DNA from: Amycolatopsis albispora
GTDB taxonomy: Bacteria; Actinomycetota; Actinomycetes; Mycobacteriales; Pseudonocardiaceae
NCBI RefSeq assembly: GCF_003312875.1
Contig: NZ_CP015163.1
Coordinates: 7,440,001-7,504,000, forward strand
DNA: 64,000 nucleotides
Reading direction: 5' to 3'
Under the pieces are notes generated by a model. That model was not told the DNA's origin and did no database searches. It saw nothing but the letters and a program-made list of their open reading frames with translations. This document shows, in pieces, positions 8,958 to 19,197 of the stretch. Each line of letters opens with the position of its first letter. Position 1 is the first letter of the stretch. The translations under genes were made by a program, and so were the position numbers.

Positions 8958-9578
8958 TCAGGGGGCGCTTCGGGGAGTGCTTCGGGGAGTGCGCAGCCAG
9001 CCGCGGGCGTTGGCGCGCAGTGCGGCCTCGTACGTCCCGCTGACGTCGAAGCCGGGCGGCAGGTTTCCGTTGATCTCCAGCGAAACCATGCCGTGCGCGA
9101 TACCCCACGACGAGGTGGCGATCCGCTCGGGCGCCTCGGCGAGGAACACGCCTTCGGCGATGCCGGAGCGAATGGTGTCCAGCAGCGGGTTCATCGTCGA
9201 CCGCGCCAGGTTCGTGGCCGATTCGTCCGGTTCGAAGCCGGGCACCGCCTTGGTGAACATGATCGAGTACATGTGCGGATCGGCCAGCGCGCTGGCCCGG
9301 TAGGCCAGGCCCAGCGAAACCAGGTCCTCGAAGTGGTCACCGCTGCGCACGAGCGCCGACAGCCGCTTCTCGAACCGGCCGAACCCCTCCGCGTACAGCG
9401 CGCTGATCAGGTCCGGCTTGCTGCCGAACAGCGAGTACACCGCGGTGGTGGACGTGCCGGCGTCCTTCGCCAGCCGCCGCAGGCTCAGCGCACCAGGACC
9501 CTCACCGGAGAGCAGCTCACCGGCGCGGTCGAGCAACCGGACGCGGAGGCCGTCGTCGTGGGTTCTGGGGCGCGCCAT
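8958..9578 (-). CDS. TetR-family transcriptional regulator
   Basis: 206 residues. Residues 10-55 form the TetR helix-turn-helix (LLSGEGPGALSLRRLAKDAG followed by TSTTAVYSLFGSKPDLISAL). The C-terminal domain is of the WHG type (AYRASALADPHMYSIMF and SWGIAHGMVSLEI), common in regulators of lipid or xenobiotic genes. The ATG at 9578 has TACGCT 6 nt upstream. The last residues encode TPRS twice from a 12-bp tandem duplication (8967-8990). It is divergent from the MerR/aldo-keto reductase operon 70 bp away, so cross-control is possible. The ligand is unknown. Confidence 0.88.
   Translation of the reverse strand: MARPRTHDDGLRVRLLDRAGELLSGEGPGALSLRRLAKDAGTSTTAVYSLFGSKPDLISALYAEGFGRFEKRLSALVRSGDHFEDLVSLGLAYRASALADPHMYSIMFTKAVPGFEPDESATNLARSTMNPLLDTIRSGIAEGVFLAEAPERIATSSWGIAHGMVSLEINGNLPPGFDVSGTYEAALRANARGWLRTPRSTPRSAP
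8967..8990. repeat. 12-bp tandem duplication at the TetR gene 3' end
   Basis: GCTTCGGGGAGT occurs twice head to tail, giving a duplicated TPRS at the protein C-terminus. It is a small in-frame slippage product with no evident function. Confidence 0.7.
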
Positions 9579-9584
9579 GCGCGC

Positions 9585-9590
9585 AGCGTA
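9585..9590 (-). promoter_or_regulatory. -10 box of a probable leaderless TetR gene promoter
   Basis: TACGCT on the minus strand, 6 nt before the ATG at 9578. Confidence 0.5.
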
Positions 9591-9610
9591 ACGCGGACGG
9601 CGGCCGGGAG

Positions 9611-9641
9611 TTGACCTGGAGCGCACTCCAGGTCGTACCGT
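9611..9641 (+). promoter_or_regulatory. MerR-type promoter with 19-bp spacer and dyad operator
   Basis: TTGACC (-35, 9611-9616) and TACCGT (-10, 9636-9641) are separated by 19 bp, the overlong spacing that MerR-family activators correct by DNA distortion. The spacer carries a dyad with 8-nt arms, ACCTGGAG (9614-9621) and CTCCAGGT (9626-9633). The merR ATG begins 6 nt after the -10 box, so the transcript is probably leaderless. The regulator likely controls itself and the two reductases from here. Confidence 0.8.
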
Positions 9642-9647
9642 CGTGAC

Positions 9648-10042
9648 ATGAGCTTTTCGATAGCCGAGGCCGCCCGCCGGAGTGGCCTGTCGATCGACAC
9701 CCTCCGGTACTACGAGCGCATCAAGCTGCTCGAGGCCCCGGCCAGGGATACGGCCGGGCGCCGCGTCTACTCCGACGAGGACCTGAACTGGCTTGGCTTC
9801 CTGACCAAGCTCCGCACCACGGGCATGCCCATCCGCATGATGCGCGAGTACGCCTCGCTGCGCCGCCACGGCGTGGCCAGCGCGGGCCGCCGCAAGGCCA
9901 TCCTGGTCGAGCAGCGCCGCTCGGTCGCCGAGCGCATCGCCGAACTGCAGGGCTGCCTCGAGGTGCTCGACTACAAGATCGACAACTACGACCAGATCGA
10001 GCGCAAGTTCAACGAGCAGAACGCTCCGATCAAGGAGACCGC

Positions 10043-10046
<4 letters not shown>
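9648..10046 (+). CDS. MerR-family transcriptional regulator
   Basis: 132 residues. The N-terminal winged helix reads [25 protein letters not shown], the second wing is around [19 protein letters not shown], and a C-terminal dimerisation helix carries [20 protein letters not shown]. It is closest in style to the MerR regulators that control aldo/keto reductase or alcohol dehydrogenase genes (AdhR-like). Only one Cys (in QGCLEVL) is visible in the effector helix. The gene overlaps the first reductase by 4 bp (GTGA), and the promoter is the 19-bp-spaced element directly upstream. Response to electrophiles such as aldehydes is inferred from the family. Confidence 0.9.
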
Positions 10047-11035
<989 letters not shown>

Positions 11036-11039
11036 GCTG

Positions 11040-12026
<987 letters not shown>

Positions 12027-12032
12027 GGGGGC

Positions 12033-12085
12033 GTCACGAATGTGGCTTTCGAGACGCGAAACGTCTCGAAAGCCACATTCGTGAC
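12033..12085. repeat. Dispersed palindromic hairpin, copy 1
   Basis: A perfect 24-bp inverted repeat (12033-12056 and 12062-12085) with loop CGAAA. It contains the shared core AATGTGGCTTTC and its complement, and lies between convergent aldo/keto reductase and hisS genes. It is not followed by a T tract. Its arms are identical to those of copy 4, whose loop is the reverse complement. It may act as a bidirectional terminator or be a mobile palindromic unit. Confidence 0.85.
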
Positions 12086-12108
12086 ACCGGGCCCGAGGGG
12101 GCGGGCGC

Positions 12109-13395
12109 TCAGAGCAGGGCGGCGACCGAGTCGGCGGCCGCGTCCAGTGCGACCGTCGTCTGCTCCCGGGTGGCCAGGCTGCGCACGGTGACGTTGCCCG
12201 CGTCCCAGTCCTCCTGGCCCACGATCACCACGGCCCGCGCGCCCGCCTTGTCCGCGCGCGTCAGTTCCTTGCCCAGCTTCCGGTGCTCCAGCGGGCTCGA
12301 CGTGCGCAGCCCGGCCGAGCGCAGCCGCGTGGCCACCGAGCGCGCGGCGCCGGTCAGGTCGGCGGTCACCGGGATCACCGCCACGTCGTACTCGCTGCGC
12401 GGCGAGGGCAGCAGGCCGTGCGTGGTCAGGAAGTCGATCAGGGTGACGTCACCCATGCCGAACCCGATGCCGGGGATCTCCTTCGCGGTGAACAACCCGG
12501 CCAGGTCGCTGTAGCGGCCACCGCCGAACAGCGCGCGGTTGTTCTCCGGCGAGGTGTCGAAGACCTCGAAAACCGTGCCGGTGTAGTACGCCAGCCCGCG
12601 CACGATCAGCGGGTCGAACTGCACCAGCTCGGCCGCTTCGCTGCGCAGCACCTGCACCAGGTTCGAGGCGTCCTTGACCTCGGCGGGCAGCTCGTCGAGC
12701 AGCGCCGTGCCCATGCCCAGCGTCTCGGCGAGGCGGGCGAACTGCTTGTCGCTCAGCCCGATCTCCTCGGCGTCGGCGGCGAGCTTGTCCCTGTCGTACT
12801 TCTCCCAGCGGTCCACCAGCGAGTACACCGCCGCCAGGTGCTCGGCGGGCACGCCGGCGAGATCGGTCAGCGCGCTGGCCAGCAGGGTGCGGTCGTTCGC
12901 GCGCACCGCGTACATGTCCCGCGTGGCGCCGAATTCGCCCATCAGCGCGTGGATGACCTCGAAGATCTCGATCTCGCAGCTGGCCGCGTCCGAGCCGAAG
13001 ATGTCCACGTTGAGCTGCCAGTGCTCCCGCACGCGTCCACGCTGCGGGCGCTCGTAGCGGTGGCAGTTCGGGTGGCTGTACCAGCGCACCGGGAACTGCA
13101 GCGAGCCCGCGTTCCCGGCGATCATCCGCGCCACCGACGGGGTCATCTCCGGGCGCAGCGCCAGGCGCCGCCCGCCGCGGTCGGTCAGCGTGTAGAGCTG
13201 CTGGTCGGCGATCTCCTGGCCGGACTTGGCCTCGTAGATCTCCGCGGACTCCAGGATGGGGCCGTCGTAACGCTGGTAGCCGAAGCGCTCGACCACGTCG
13301 TAGAGATGGCCGAACACCTGCGTCCGGACGGACATCTCCGCGGGGAGGAAGTCCCTGGTTCCCCGGTACGGGGCGGTCGGCAGGTACTCGGGCAC
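12109..13395 (-). CDS. hisS: Histidine-tRNA ligase
   Basis: Class II aminoacyl-tRNA synthetase that charges tRNA-His. 428 residues. Motif 1 region follows RGTRDFLPAEM; motif 2 appears as LRPEMTPSVARMI with HRYERPQRGRVREHWQLN; the histidine-specific RGLAYYTGTVFEVF and motif 3 GIGFGMGD are present. An anticodon-binding domain follows from about residue 330. Details differ from the commonest bacterial form (GGGRYSDL rather than GGGRYDDL), so it belongs to a divergent HisRS subgroup and may be a second copy in the genome. GTG start with AAGGA upstream. It follows the p55-like exporter by 20 bp, an unusual neighbour for this gene. Confidence 0.93.
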   Translation of the reverse strand: MPEYLPTAPYRGTRDFLPAEMSVRTQVFGHLYDVVERFGYQRYDGPILESAEIYEAKSGQEIADQQLYTLTDRGGRRLALRPEMTPSVARMIAGNAGSLQFPVRWYSHPNCHRYERPQRGRVREHWQLNVDIFGSDAASCEIEIFEVIHALMGEFGATRDMYAVRANDRTLLASALTDLAGVPAEHLAAVYSLVDRWEKYDRDKLAADAEEIGLSDKQFARLAETLGMGTALLDELPAEVKDASNLVQVLRSEAAELVQFDPLIVRGLAYYTGTVFEVFDTSPENNRALFGGGRYSDLAGLFTAKEIPGIGFGMGDVTLIDFLTTHGLLPSPRSEYDVAVIPVTADLTGAARSVATRLRSAGLRTSSPLEHRKLGKELTRADKAGARAVVIVGQEDWDAGNVTVRSLATREQTTVALDAAADSVAALL

Positions 13396-13415
13396 GATCG
13401 ATCCTTCAACTCGGG

Positions 13416-14927
13416 CTACTGGTCCGCCCCAACTCTAGCTTTCGGCCCGATGAGCAGGGCGAGCAGCGCCCCGCCCGCGCAGATGAACGCGGTGATGAAG
13501 AAGATTTCGCCGTACTGGTCGAGCAGCGCCTGCTTGAGCGCGGTGGTGTAGTTCGCCAGCGCCACCTCGTACTCCTGCGGTGACGGGAACAGCACCTTGA
13601 TCGGCGCGTTGAGGCCAGCCGTCAGTTCGTGGAACCGGTGCAGCCCCCACGCCGACAGCGCCGCGACCCCGACCAGCATGCCGGTCATCCGCGCCACCAC
13701 CACGCCCGCCGAGGCGACGCCGTGCTGCTCGGGCGGGGTGGCCCGCAGTACCGCCGACGACAGCGGCGCGATGACCAGCCCGAGTCCGAACCCGGTGACC
13801 ACCAGGTCCACGTCGAGCCGTGGCAGGCCGAGCACGCTCCGCGCGGCCAGCACGTCCAGCGGCCACGACGAGATCAGCACAAACCCGGCGGCCGCGATCA
13901 GCAGCCCGGCGAAGGCGACCCACCGCTCCCCGAGCCGCGAGGACAGCAGCCCGCCGACCACCGCGCCGACCGGCAGCGCGATGAGGAACCGCAGGAGCAG
14001 CAGCACGCTGCCGTGGTCGTCGCGGCCGAGCAGGGTCTGCGAGAACAGGTCGACGTCGACCAGCGTCACCATCAGCGCGGCACCCGCCGCGACGGAGGCG
14101 CCGAGGGTGGCGAAGAACGGCCCCAGCCGCAGCCCGGTGGTGTCGATGAGCCGGACCTTCGCCCGTTTCTCCCAGAGCAGGAAGGCCACCAGCACCACGG
14201 CCGCGGTCGCGAGCACCGGCCAGCCCCAGCTCGGCAGCACCTGCTCACGCGGGTTCGGGTTGTACAGCCCGACCACCAGCAGCGCCAGCGTGACCGCGAG
14301 CAGGCTCGCCCCGACCACGTCCGCCTTGGGCCGCGGACCGTCCGGGCGGGCGCTCGCGGGCAGCGAGAACCACACGGCGACCATCGCGAGCACGGCCAGC
14401 GGCACGTTGACCCAGAACACCCCGCGCCAGTCGGTCAGCGCGGACAGCGCGATGCCGTACACCGGCCCGAGCACGCTGCCCAGTTCCTGCGCACCACCGA
14501 CCACGCCGAGCACGGTGGCGCGGCGGCGTTCGGCCCACAGGTCGGCGGCCAGCGCCATGGTCACCGGCAGCAGCGCTCCGCTGGCCACGCCCTGCACCAC
14601 GCGTCCGACGACGAGCACCTCGAGATTGCCCGCGAGCGCGGTGATCGCCGACCCGGCCAGGAACCCGCCGAGGCACAGCTGGAGCAGGGGCTTGCGGCCG
14701 AACCGGTCGGAGGCCTGGCCGAGCAGCGGCATCGCCGCGACGTACCCGAGCAGGTACCCGGTGACCACCGGGGTGACCTGCTCCAGCCGGTTCACCGGGA
14801 TCCGCAGCTCGTCGATGATCTGGCGGAGCAGGCCGATCACCACGTAGGTGTCCAGCGCGCCGAGCAGCACGGCGAGCCCGCCGGCCCCGATCGCGCTCGC
14901 CCGGCCGCGGCGGGTGGTGGTGATCAC
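13416..14927 (-). CDS. MFS efflux transporter of the P55 (Rv1410c) type
   Basis: 503 residues, 14 predicted transmembrane helices, DHA2-like. Signature stretches such as [33 protein letters not shown] and [19 protein letters not shown] match what I recall of the mycobacterial P55 exporter. In mycobacteria P55 works with lipoprotein LprG to export triacylglycerol and lipoglycans to the cell surface. Here the GTG start overlaps the lipoprotein stop by 4 bp, reproducing the lprG-p55 operon. The start in this frame is fixed by that overlap; the frame stays open far upstream but shows no domain there. Drug efflux is the alternative function. Confidence 0.88.
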   Translation of the reverse strand: MITTTRRGRASAIGAGGLAVLLGALDTYVVIGLLRQIIDELRIPVNRLEQVTPVVTGYLLGYVAAMPLLGQASDRFGRKPLLQLCLGGFLAGSAITALAGNLEVLVVGRVVQGVASGALLPVTMALAADLWAERRRATVLGVVGGAQELGSVLGPVYGIALSALTDWRGVFWVNVPLAVLAMVAVWFSLPASARPDGPRPKADVVGASLLAVTLALLVVGLYNPNPREQVLPSWGWPVLATAAVVLVAFLLWEKRAKVRLIDTTGLRLGPFFATLGASVAAGAALMVTLVDVDLFSQTLLGRDDHGSVLLLLRFLIALPVGAVVGGLLSSRLGERWVAFAGLLIAAAGFVLISSWPLDVLAARSVLGLPRLDVDLVVTGFGLGLVIAPLSSAVLRATPPEQHGVASAGVVVARMTGMLVGVAALSAWGLHRFHELTAGLNAPIKVLFPSPQEYEVALANYTTALKQALLDQYGEIFFITAFICAGGALLALLIGPKARVGADQ

Positions 14928-15613
14928 GCCGGCGGGGTCACCGTGACGGGCTTGTCCACATCGGACAACTTGACGTCGACCGAGGCGTTCTCCGGGAACT
15001 TCGCGGTGGCCTTGACCGGCAGCTTGGTGTCCTTGGCCAGCCAGAAGGTGAGGTCGGCGTCGGCCTGGATGCCGGGGAGCAGCGCGACCAGCACGTCCTT
15101 GCCGATCCGGCCGGAGACCTTCCAGGTCGCGGTGCCGTCGACGTCCTCTTCGGCCTCGGTCTTCGGGTTCTGCAGGCTGGAGACCAGCTTCGCGATGCCG
15201 CGCTGCGGGTCCAGGATGGCCGACGGGTCGTAGACCGCCGAGGCGGCGAACGCCGGGATCTTCTGGAAGTTGCCGGTCGGGCCCTTGAGGTAGAAGTTGT
15301 CCTGCACCACGACGAACTCGGCCTCGATCAGCTGCCCGTTGACCTCGAGCTTGCCGGTGCCCTTGGCCGCGCCGGACGGGCCGCCCTCCTTGGTCAGGTC
15401 GCCGTCCAGGCTCTGCACGCTCAGCCCGGTGATCGAGCCGTTCACCTGGAGCGAGAAGTGCGTGCTCTTCACCGCCGAAGTGGCCGTGGTGGCCTCTTGG
15501 ACAAGTTGTTCCGCTGGCGGGAAGGAACTGGTGTCCGGCTCGCCGGAGGAGCAGCCAGTGGCGGCGGTCACGGCGAGCGCGAGCGCTCCGAGCAGGAAAC
15601 GGCGCATGAGCAT
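14924..15613 (-). CDS. lprG: LprG-family lipoprotein
   Basis: 229 residues. A lipoprotein signal peptide ([21 protein letters not shown]) ends in a lipobox-like ATGC with the lipidated Cys at residue 21. The mature part has the LprG/LppX beta-sandwich that holds acyl chains ([34 protein letters not shown] and [17 protein letters not shown]). It delivers lipids such as triacylglycerol or lipoarabinomannan across the envelope together with the MFS exporter encoded next. ATG 15613 is chosen over 15607 because a TACGAT box lies exactly 6 nt before it. Confidence 0.88.
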   Translation of the reverse strand: MLMRRFLLGALALAVTAATGCSSGEPDTSSFPPAEQLVQEATTATSAVKSTHFSLQVNGSITGLSVQSLDGDLTKEGGPSGAAKGTGKLEVNGQLIEAEFVVVQDNFYLKGPTGNFQKIPAFAASAVYDPSAILDPQRGIAKLVSSLQNPKTEAEEDVDGTATWKVSGRIGKDVLVALLPGIQADADLTFWLAKDTKLPVKATAKFPENASVDVKLSDVDKPVTVTPPA

Positions 15614-15619
15614 GCGTGC

Positions 15620-15625
15620 ATCGTA
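15620..15625 (-). promoter_or_regulatory. -10 box of a probable leaderless lprG promoter
   Basis: TACGAT on the minus strand, 6 nt upstream of the ATG at 15613. It selects that ATG among three closely spaced candidates. Confidence 0.5.
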
Positions 15626-15785
15626 GGGTGGATGGAGCGGCCGGGGAGCAGAGGTTGCCGCTTTCCGGTTGCCGGATTCCTGGTCTGAATCGAGCAATGG
15701 CCCGTGCTCTTGGTGATCGGGTGATTGCTGCGCGTGTCCGCGCGCACCTAATATCGAAGTACTCCGGGTGGTGGAGGGGGTGGCC

Positions 15786-17015
15786 ATGTCCGGCAAGGAC
15801 CGGAGGTTGACGTGGCTGCTCTCCGCGAGCGCGGCGTCCAACCTCGGTGACGGCGTCGGCAAGGTCGCGTTCCCGCTGCTGGCCGCCACGCTGACCAGGG
15901 ATCCGCTGCTGATCGCCGGCCTGTCGGCCACCCAGTTCCTGCCGTGGCTGCTGTTCGCGCTGCCGGTCGGCGCGCTGCTCGACCGGGTGGACCGGCGGCG
16001 CGCGATCGTGGTGGCGAACACCGCGCGGGCCGCGCTGGTCGGCCTGCTCGCCGTGCTGGTGCTGGCGGACGCGGTGTCGATCTGGGTGGTCTACGTCTTC
16101 GGCCTGCTGCTCGGCGTGGTGGAGACGGTGGCGGACAGCGCGGCGAACGTGCTGATCCCGGCGGTGGCCGGGGACGGCAGGCTGGAGAGCGCGAACAGCA
16201 AGCTGCAGGCGGTCGAGGTGGTCGGGCAGAACTTCCTCGGCGGGCCGCTCGGCGGGGTCGCGTTCGCGATGTTCGCGGCCTTCCCGTTCCTGCTGAACTC
16301 GGCCGGGTTCGCGGTGGCCGCCGTGCTGCTGCTGTGCATCGCGGGCCGGTACCGGCCGGAGGCAGCCGCCCGCGGGTCGGTGCGCGTGGAGATCGCAGGC
16401 GGGCTCGGCTGGCTGCGGCGCAACCCGTTCCTGTCGCGGCTGGTGCTGCTGGCCGGGGCGACCGCGTTGCTGGTCGAAATGCCGATGGCGCAACTGGTCC
16501 TCTATGGACTCGAGGACCTGCGGCTGTCCGAAGTGGTGTTCGGGGTGTTCGCGTCGGGGGCCGGGGCGGGCGGGCTGCTCGGGGCGGCGGTGGCGCCGAG
16601 GCTGATCTCGCGGTTCGGGCGCCGCGGGGTGCTGCTGGGCGGGATGCTCGCGGTGGCGGTGCTGATCGGCGGCATGGGCCTGGTGGCGCAGCCGGTGGTG
16701 GCCGGGGTGCTGTACGGGCTGTTCGGCGCGGCGGTGGTGGTGGTCAACGTGGTGCTCGCGACACTGCGCCACCTGCTGGTGCCGAGCGAATACCTCGGCC
16801 GGGTGATGGGCGCGTGGCGGACCGTGGTGTGGGGAGCGGTGCCGGTGGGCGCGCTGCTCGGCGGGCTGGCCGCTTCGCTGCTGGGCAGCGCGAGCGCGGC
16901 TTTTGTGCTGTCCGGTGCGCTACAGGTGGGGCTGGTCGTGGTGGCGGCGTGGGTGTTGCGGGGCCAGGCCACGGAATTCGCCGCTACGCCGGAGCCCGCC
17001 CTGCGTGACGGCTGA
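15786..17015 (+). CDS. MFS transporter (EntS/MFS_3-like exporter)
   Basis: 409 residues with about 12 transmembrane helices. The opening [24 protein letters not shown] and the motif-A loop [17 protein letters not shown] are typical of the enterobactin-exporter-like MFS_3 family of small-molecule exporters. ATG 15786 is preferred over GTG 15768 because GGAGGG sits 7 nt before it. It is divergent from lprG and followed by a small secreted-protein gene. The substrate cannot be inferred from context. Confidence 0.85.
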   Translation: MSGKDRRLTWLLSASAASNLGDGVGKVAFPLLAATLTRDPLLIAGLSATQFLPWLLFALPVGALLDRVDRRRAIVVANTARAALVGLLAVLVLADAVSIWVVYVFGLLLGVVETVADSAANVLIPAVAGDGRLESANSKLQAVEVVGQNFLGGPLGGVAFAMFAAFPFLLNSAGFAVAAVLLLCIAGRYRPEAAARGSVRVEIAGGLGWLRRNPFLSRLVLLAGATALLVEMPMAQLVLYGLEDLRLSEVVFGVFASGAGAGGLLGAAVAPRLISRFGRRGVLLGGMLAVAVLIGGMGLVAQPVVAGVLYGLFGAAVVVVNVVLATLRHLLVPSEYLGRVMGAWRTVVWGAVPVGALLGGLAASLLGSASAAFVLSGALQVGLVVVAAWVLRGQATEFAATPEPALRDG

Positions 17016-17090
17016 GGATCCCTCCCGCGGGTGAGCCGTTTCCCGCTGTGAAGGGAGGTCCGCGCCGCGGTTTCCCGTGAGCCTGGGTGC

Positions 17091-17558
17091 ATGAGAAGAG
17101 CGATGATCGGCTTGCTGGGCGCGACCGCCCTTTTGCTGGCGACGGTGGGCACGGCGGCAGCCGCGCCCGCGCGCGACGTTTCGGTGCTGGGGAACGCCGA
17201 AGTCGAACTCCAGGACCCGTATTCGGTGTTCGAATTCTCCGTGCACGCGCACGGGAACGGCCACTCCGGTCAGGGCGTGCTCTGGCTGGCGCACCGCGAC
17301 GACGAGCGGATCGGCTGGATGGTGGCCAGGATCGACTGCGTGCGGGTGGCTGGCTCGCTCGGCGTGGTGACCGGGGTGGTCAGCGACGCGCAGGACTTCG
17401 CCGTGGCGTCGCCGGGGGAGCCGATCGCGCTGACCGTCCGGGACGACGGCACGAAGGACGGCGTCAGCTTCGCTTCCCGCGAAGAGGTCACCCGGTGCGG
17501 CAAGTCCCCGGTCCCCCTGCACCCGATCACCAGTGGAGACTTCCGGGTCAGCCGCTGA
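17091..17558 (+). CDS. Small secreted protein of unknown function
   Basis: 155 residues. The first 25 (MRRAMIGLLGATALLLATVGTAAAA) form a classical Sec signal peptide with AAA before the likely cleavage site. The mature domain of about 130 residues is beta-rich with two Cys (IDCVRV and VTRCGKS), probably a disulfide. I do not recognise the family; many Pseudonocardiaceae carry similar short secreted proteins with SFASREEV-like endings. No catalytic motif is visible. The ribosome-binding site is weak (GGG about 4 nt before the ATG). Confidence 0.65.
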   Translation: MRRAMIGLLGATALLLATVGTAAAAPARDVSVLGNAEVELQDPYSVFEFSVHAHGNGHSGQGVLWLAHRDDERIGWMVARIDCVRVAGSLGVVTGVVSDAQDFAVASPGEPIALTVRDDGTKDGVSFASREEVTRCGKSPVPLHPITSGDFRVSR

Positions 17559-17639
17559 GCGCGGCACGTGCCGGACGCTGGAGCACCGCGGGCCCTGCTG
17601 GCGGAGTGGCTGGACCGCCCGGCCGATGCCCGGCCGGCC

Positions 17640-18092
17640 TCAGGGCATCAGCGTGGCGGCGACCGTCGCGCCCAGTTCCCAGCAGGCGGCCAGGTCGTCC
17701 TTGCTGGGCTCCCCGGTGACGGTGACCGGCGCGGCGGCCGAGGTCCAGCCGAGGCCGGTGGTGATCGACTCGATGCCCCGCACGGTGCCCGAGACGTCGC
17801 TGCCACCGTGCACGTAGTACCCGAACGGGCGACCCTTGGTGGTGTCCAGGCACGGGTAGTACACGGTGTCGAAGAAGTGCTTGAGCGCGCCGCTCATGTA
17901 GCCGAGGTTCGCCGGCGTGCCCAACAGGTAACCGTCCGCGGCGAGCACGTCGGCGGCGGTGGTGGCCAGCGCGGCCCGGCGCACCACCTCCACGCCGTCG
18001 ATCTCCGGGTCGGTGGCGCCGGAGACCACGGCTTCGAACATCGCCTGCATGCCCGGCGACGGGGTGTGATGCACGATCAGCAAGGTGGCCAC
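17640..18092 (-). CDS. Flavodoxin-family protein
   Basis: 150 residues. The opening TLLIVHHTPSPGMQAMFEAVV contains the phosphate-binding loop of flavodoxins in which HTPSPGMQ replaces the usual S/T-rich loop. It is followed by DGYLLGTPANLGYMSGALKHFFDTVYY, the canonical FMN-contacting region of NADPH-dependent FMN reductase and flavodoxin_2 proteins, and PFGYYVHGGSD near the isoalloxazine site. It probably acts as a small cytosolic FMN-binding redox protein. GTG 18092 is chosen as the start, with AGGATGG upstream. It is divergent from the small membrane gene at 18139, with no operon partner. Confidence 0.85.
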   Translation of the reverse strand: MATLLIVHHTPSPGMQAMFEAVVSGATDPEIDGVEVVRRAALATTAADVLAADGYLLGTPANLGYMSGALKHFFDTVYYPCLDTTKGRPFGYYVHGGSDVSGTVRGIESITTGLGWTSAAAPVTVTGEPSKDDLAACWELGATVAATLMP

Positions 18093-18138
18093 CCCGCCAT
18101 CCTGGGCTACGCTGGTGCTGACGCGAAAGGGGGAGCCA

Positions 18139-18417
18139 GTGCACGCCGCATCGCTCTTCCCGTTGCTGGCGGCGCCCGCCGCCGAACTGCTCACCAGTCC
18201 CGCCGCGCTGCTCGCGCTGGCCTTCGGCCTGGTGCTGGTCATCGCCGTCCACCAGGTGCACGGTTCCGATCTCGACCTGTGGGCGGTGCCGTCCCGCGGT
18301 CGCGCCAGCGCACTGACCGAATGCGCCCGCCAGGCCGCCTTCCTGCGCCTGCGCGACCCGCGAGCACCCGGCAGGCGGCAGCCCCGCGCGCCTTCCGCGG
18401 CCATTCCGGCCGCCTAG
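18139..18417 (+). CDS. Small membrane protein upstream of yidC paralogue (DUF6412-like)
   Basis: 92 residues from GTG 18139, which has GGGGGAG 4 nt upstream. The Ala/Leu-rich N-terminus (about residues 5-37) could form one or two membrane segments. A basic C-terminal tail follows, with ASALTECARQAAFLRLRDP. Small proteins of this kind sit next to YidC/Oxa1-like genes in many actinomycetes, which I recall as DUF6412; I cannot verify the name. The yidC paralogue begins 72 bp downstream in the same direction. Function unknown, possibly linked to membrane-protein insertion. Confidence 0.55.
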   Translation: MHAASLFPLLAAPAAELLTSPAALLALAFGLVLVIAVHQVHGSDLDLWAVPSRGRASALTECARQAAFLRLRDPRAPGRRQPRAPSAAIPAA

Positions 18418-18489
18418 TCCCACTGCACGCAGCGGCCACTCCCGGTCCGTTTTTCCGTTGAACAAACCCGGAAAGAGTGCTGCGCAAAA

Positions 18490-19197
18490 ATGTTCGAATT
18501 CCTCGACGTGCCGGTTTCCGGCGCGCTTTTCCTCGTTGACCGCTTCGCCGGATTCATCGACCCCGTCACCGCGCCGGTCAGCGTCGCGCTGACCATCGTG
18601 TTGTTCACCGCCGCCATTCGGCTGGCGCTCCTGCCGTTCAGCGTGGCCGCGGTCCGCGGTGAACGGGCGCGCGCCAAGCTCCTGCCCGAACTCAAGAAAC
18701 TGCAGGAGAAACACCGGAACAACCCGGAGAAACTGCGCGAAGCCGCAGCCGACCTGCAACGCGAATCCGGTACCTCCTTCTTCGCCGGTTGTCTGCCGTC
18801 GCTCGCGCAGCTCCCGTTCTTCATGGTGATGTACCGGCTGTTCGCGTTCCCCTCGGTCGGCGGGCAGCCGAACCCGCTGCTCGACCACACGTTGTTCGGC
18901 ACGCCGCTCGGCGCGCACTTCACCAGCGCGGCCGGGCCGGTGTTCCTCGGCCTGTTCGCGCTGCTCGCCGTGGTCGCCTGGATTTCCTCGCGTCGTCAGT
19001 CGGCCCTGCTGGCGGAGAGCCCGACGCCGCCGCCCGGCGGCGGCCTGCTGAAGCTGCTGCCGTTCGGCACCCTGCTGGTGGCCGCGTTCGTGCCGCTCGC
19101 CGCCGGGCTCTACCTGCTCACCACCACCACGTGGACGCTGGTGGAACGCGCCCTGCTCCGCCGTGAACCCGGGATCAGGACCCCAGCAGCGGGGTGA
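18490..19197 (+). CDS. YidC/Oxa1-family membrane protein insertase (short paralogue)
   Basis: 235 residues. The YidC core is visible: a first helix with ALTIVLFTAAIRLALLPFSV, the cytosolic Lys/Glu hairpin (LLPELKKLQEKHRNNPEKLREAA), the hydrophilic-groove region and FAGCLPSLAQLPFFMVMYRLF, then three more helices. It lacks the extended C-terminal tail of the housekeeping YidC found near rnpA and is shorter, so it is probably a secondary insertase. It inserts small membrane proteins into the plasma membrane. The 3' end overlaps the convergent phosphomannomutase gene by 23 bp. Confidence 0.88.
   Translation: MFEFLDVPVSGALFLVDRFAGFIDPVTAPVSVALTIVLFTAAIRLALLPFSVAAVRGERARAKLLPELKKLQEKHRNNPEKLREAAADLQRESGTSFFAGCLPSLAQLPFFMVMYRLFAFPSVGGQPNPLLDHTLFGTPLGAHFTSAAGPVFLGLFALLAVVAWISSRRQSALLAESPTPPPGGGLLKLLPFGTLLVAAFVPLAAGLYLLTTTTWTLVERALLRREPGIRTPAAG

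Noticed and set aside
13416..16772. A single 1118-codon minus-strand frame covering the exporter and beyond
   Set aside because: Only the last 503 codons encode the MFS protein, and the lipoprotein overlap fixes its start. The upstream part is antisense to another MFS gene and is His/Gln/Arg-rich noise.
17559..17639. Terminator or operator at CGGCACGTGCCG (17562-17573)
   Set aside because: A 12-bp GC-rich palindrome is not rare in such a genome, and nothing else in the 81-bp gap supports a specific role.
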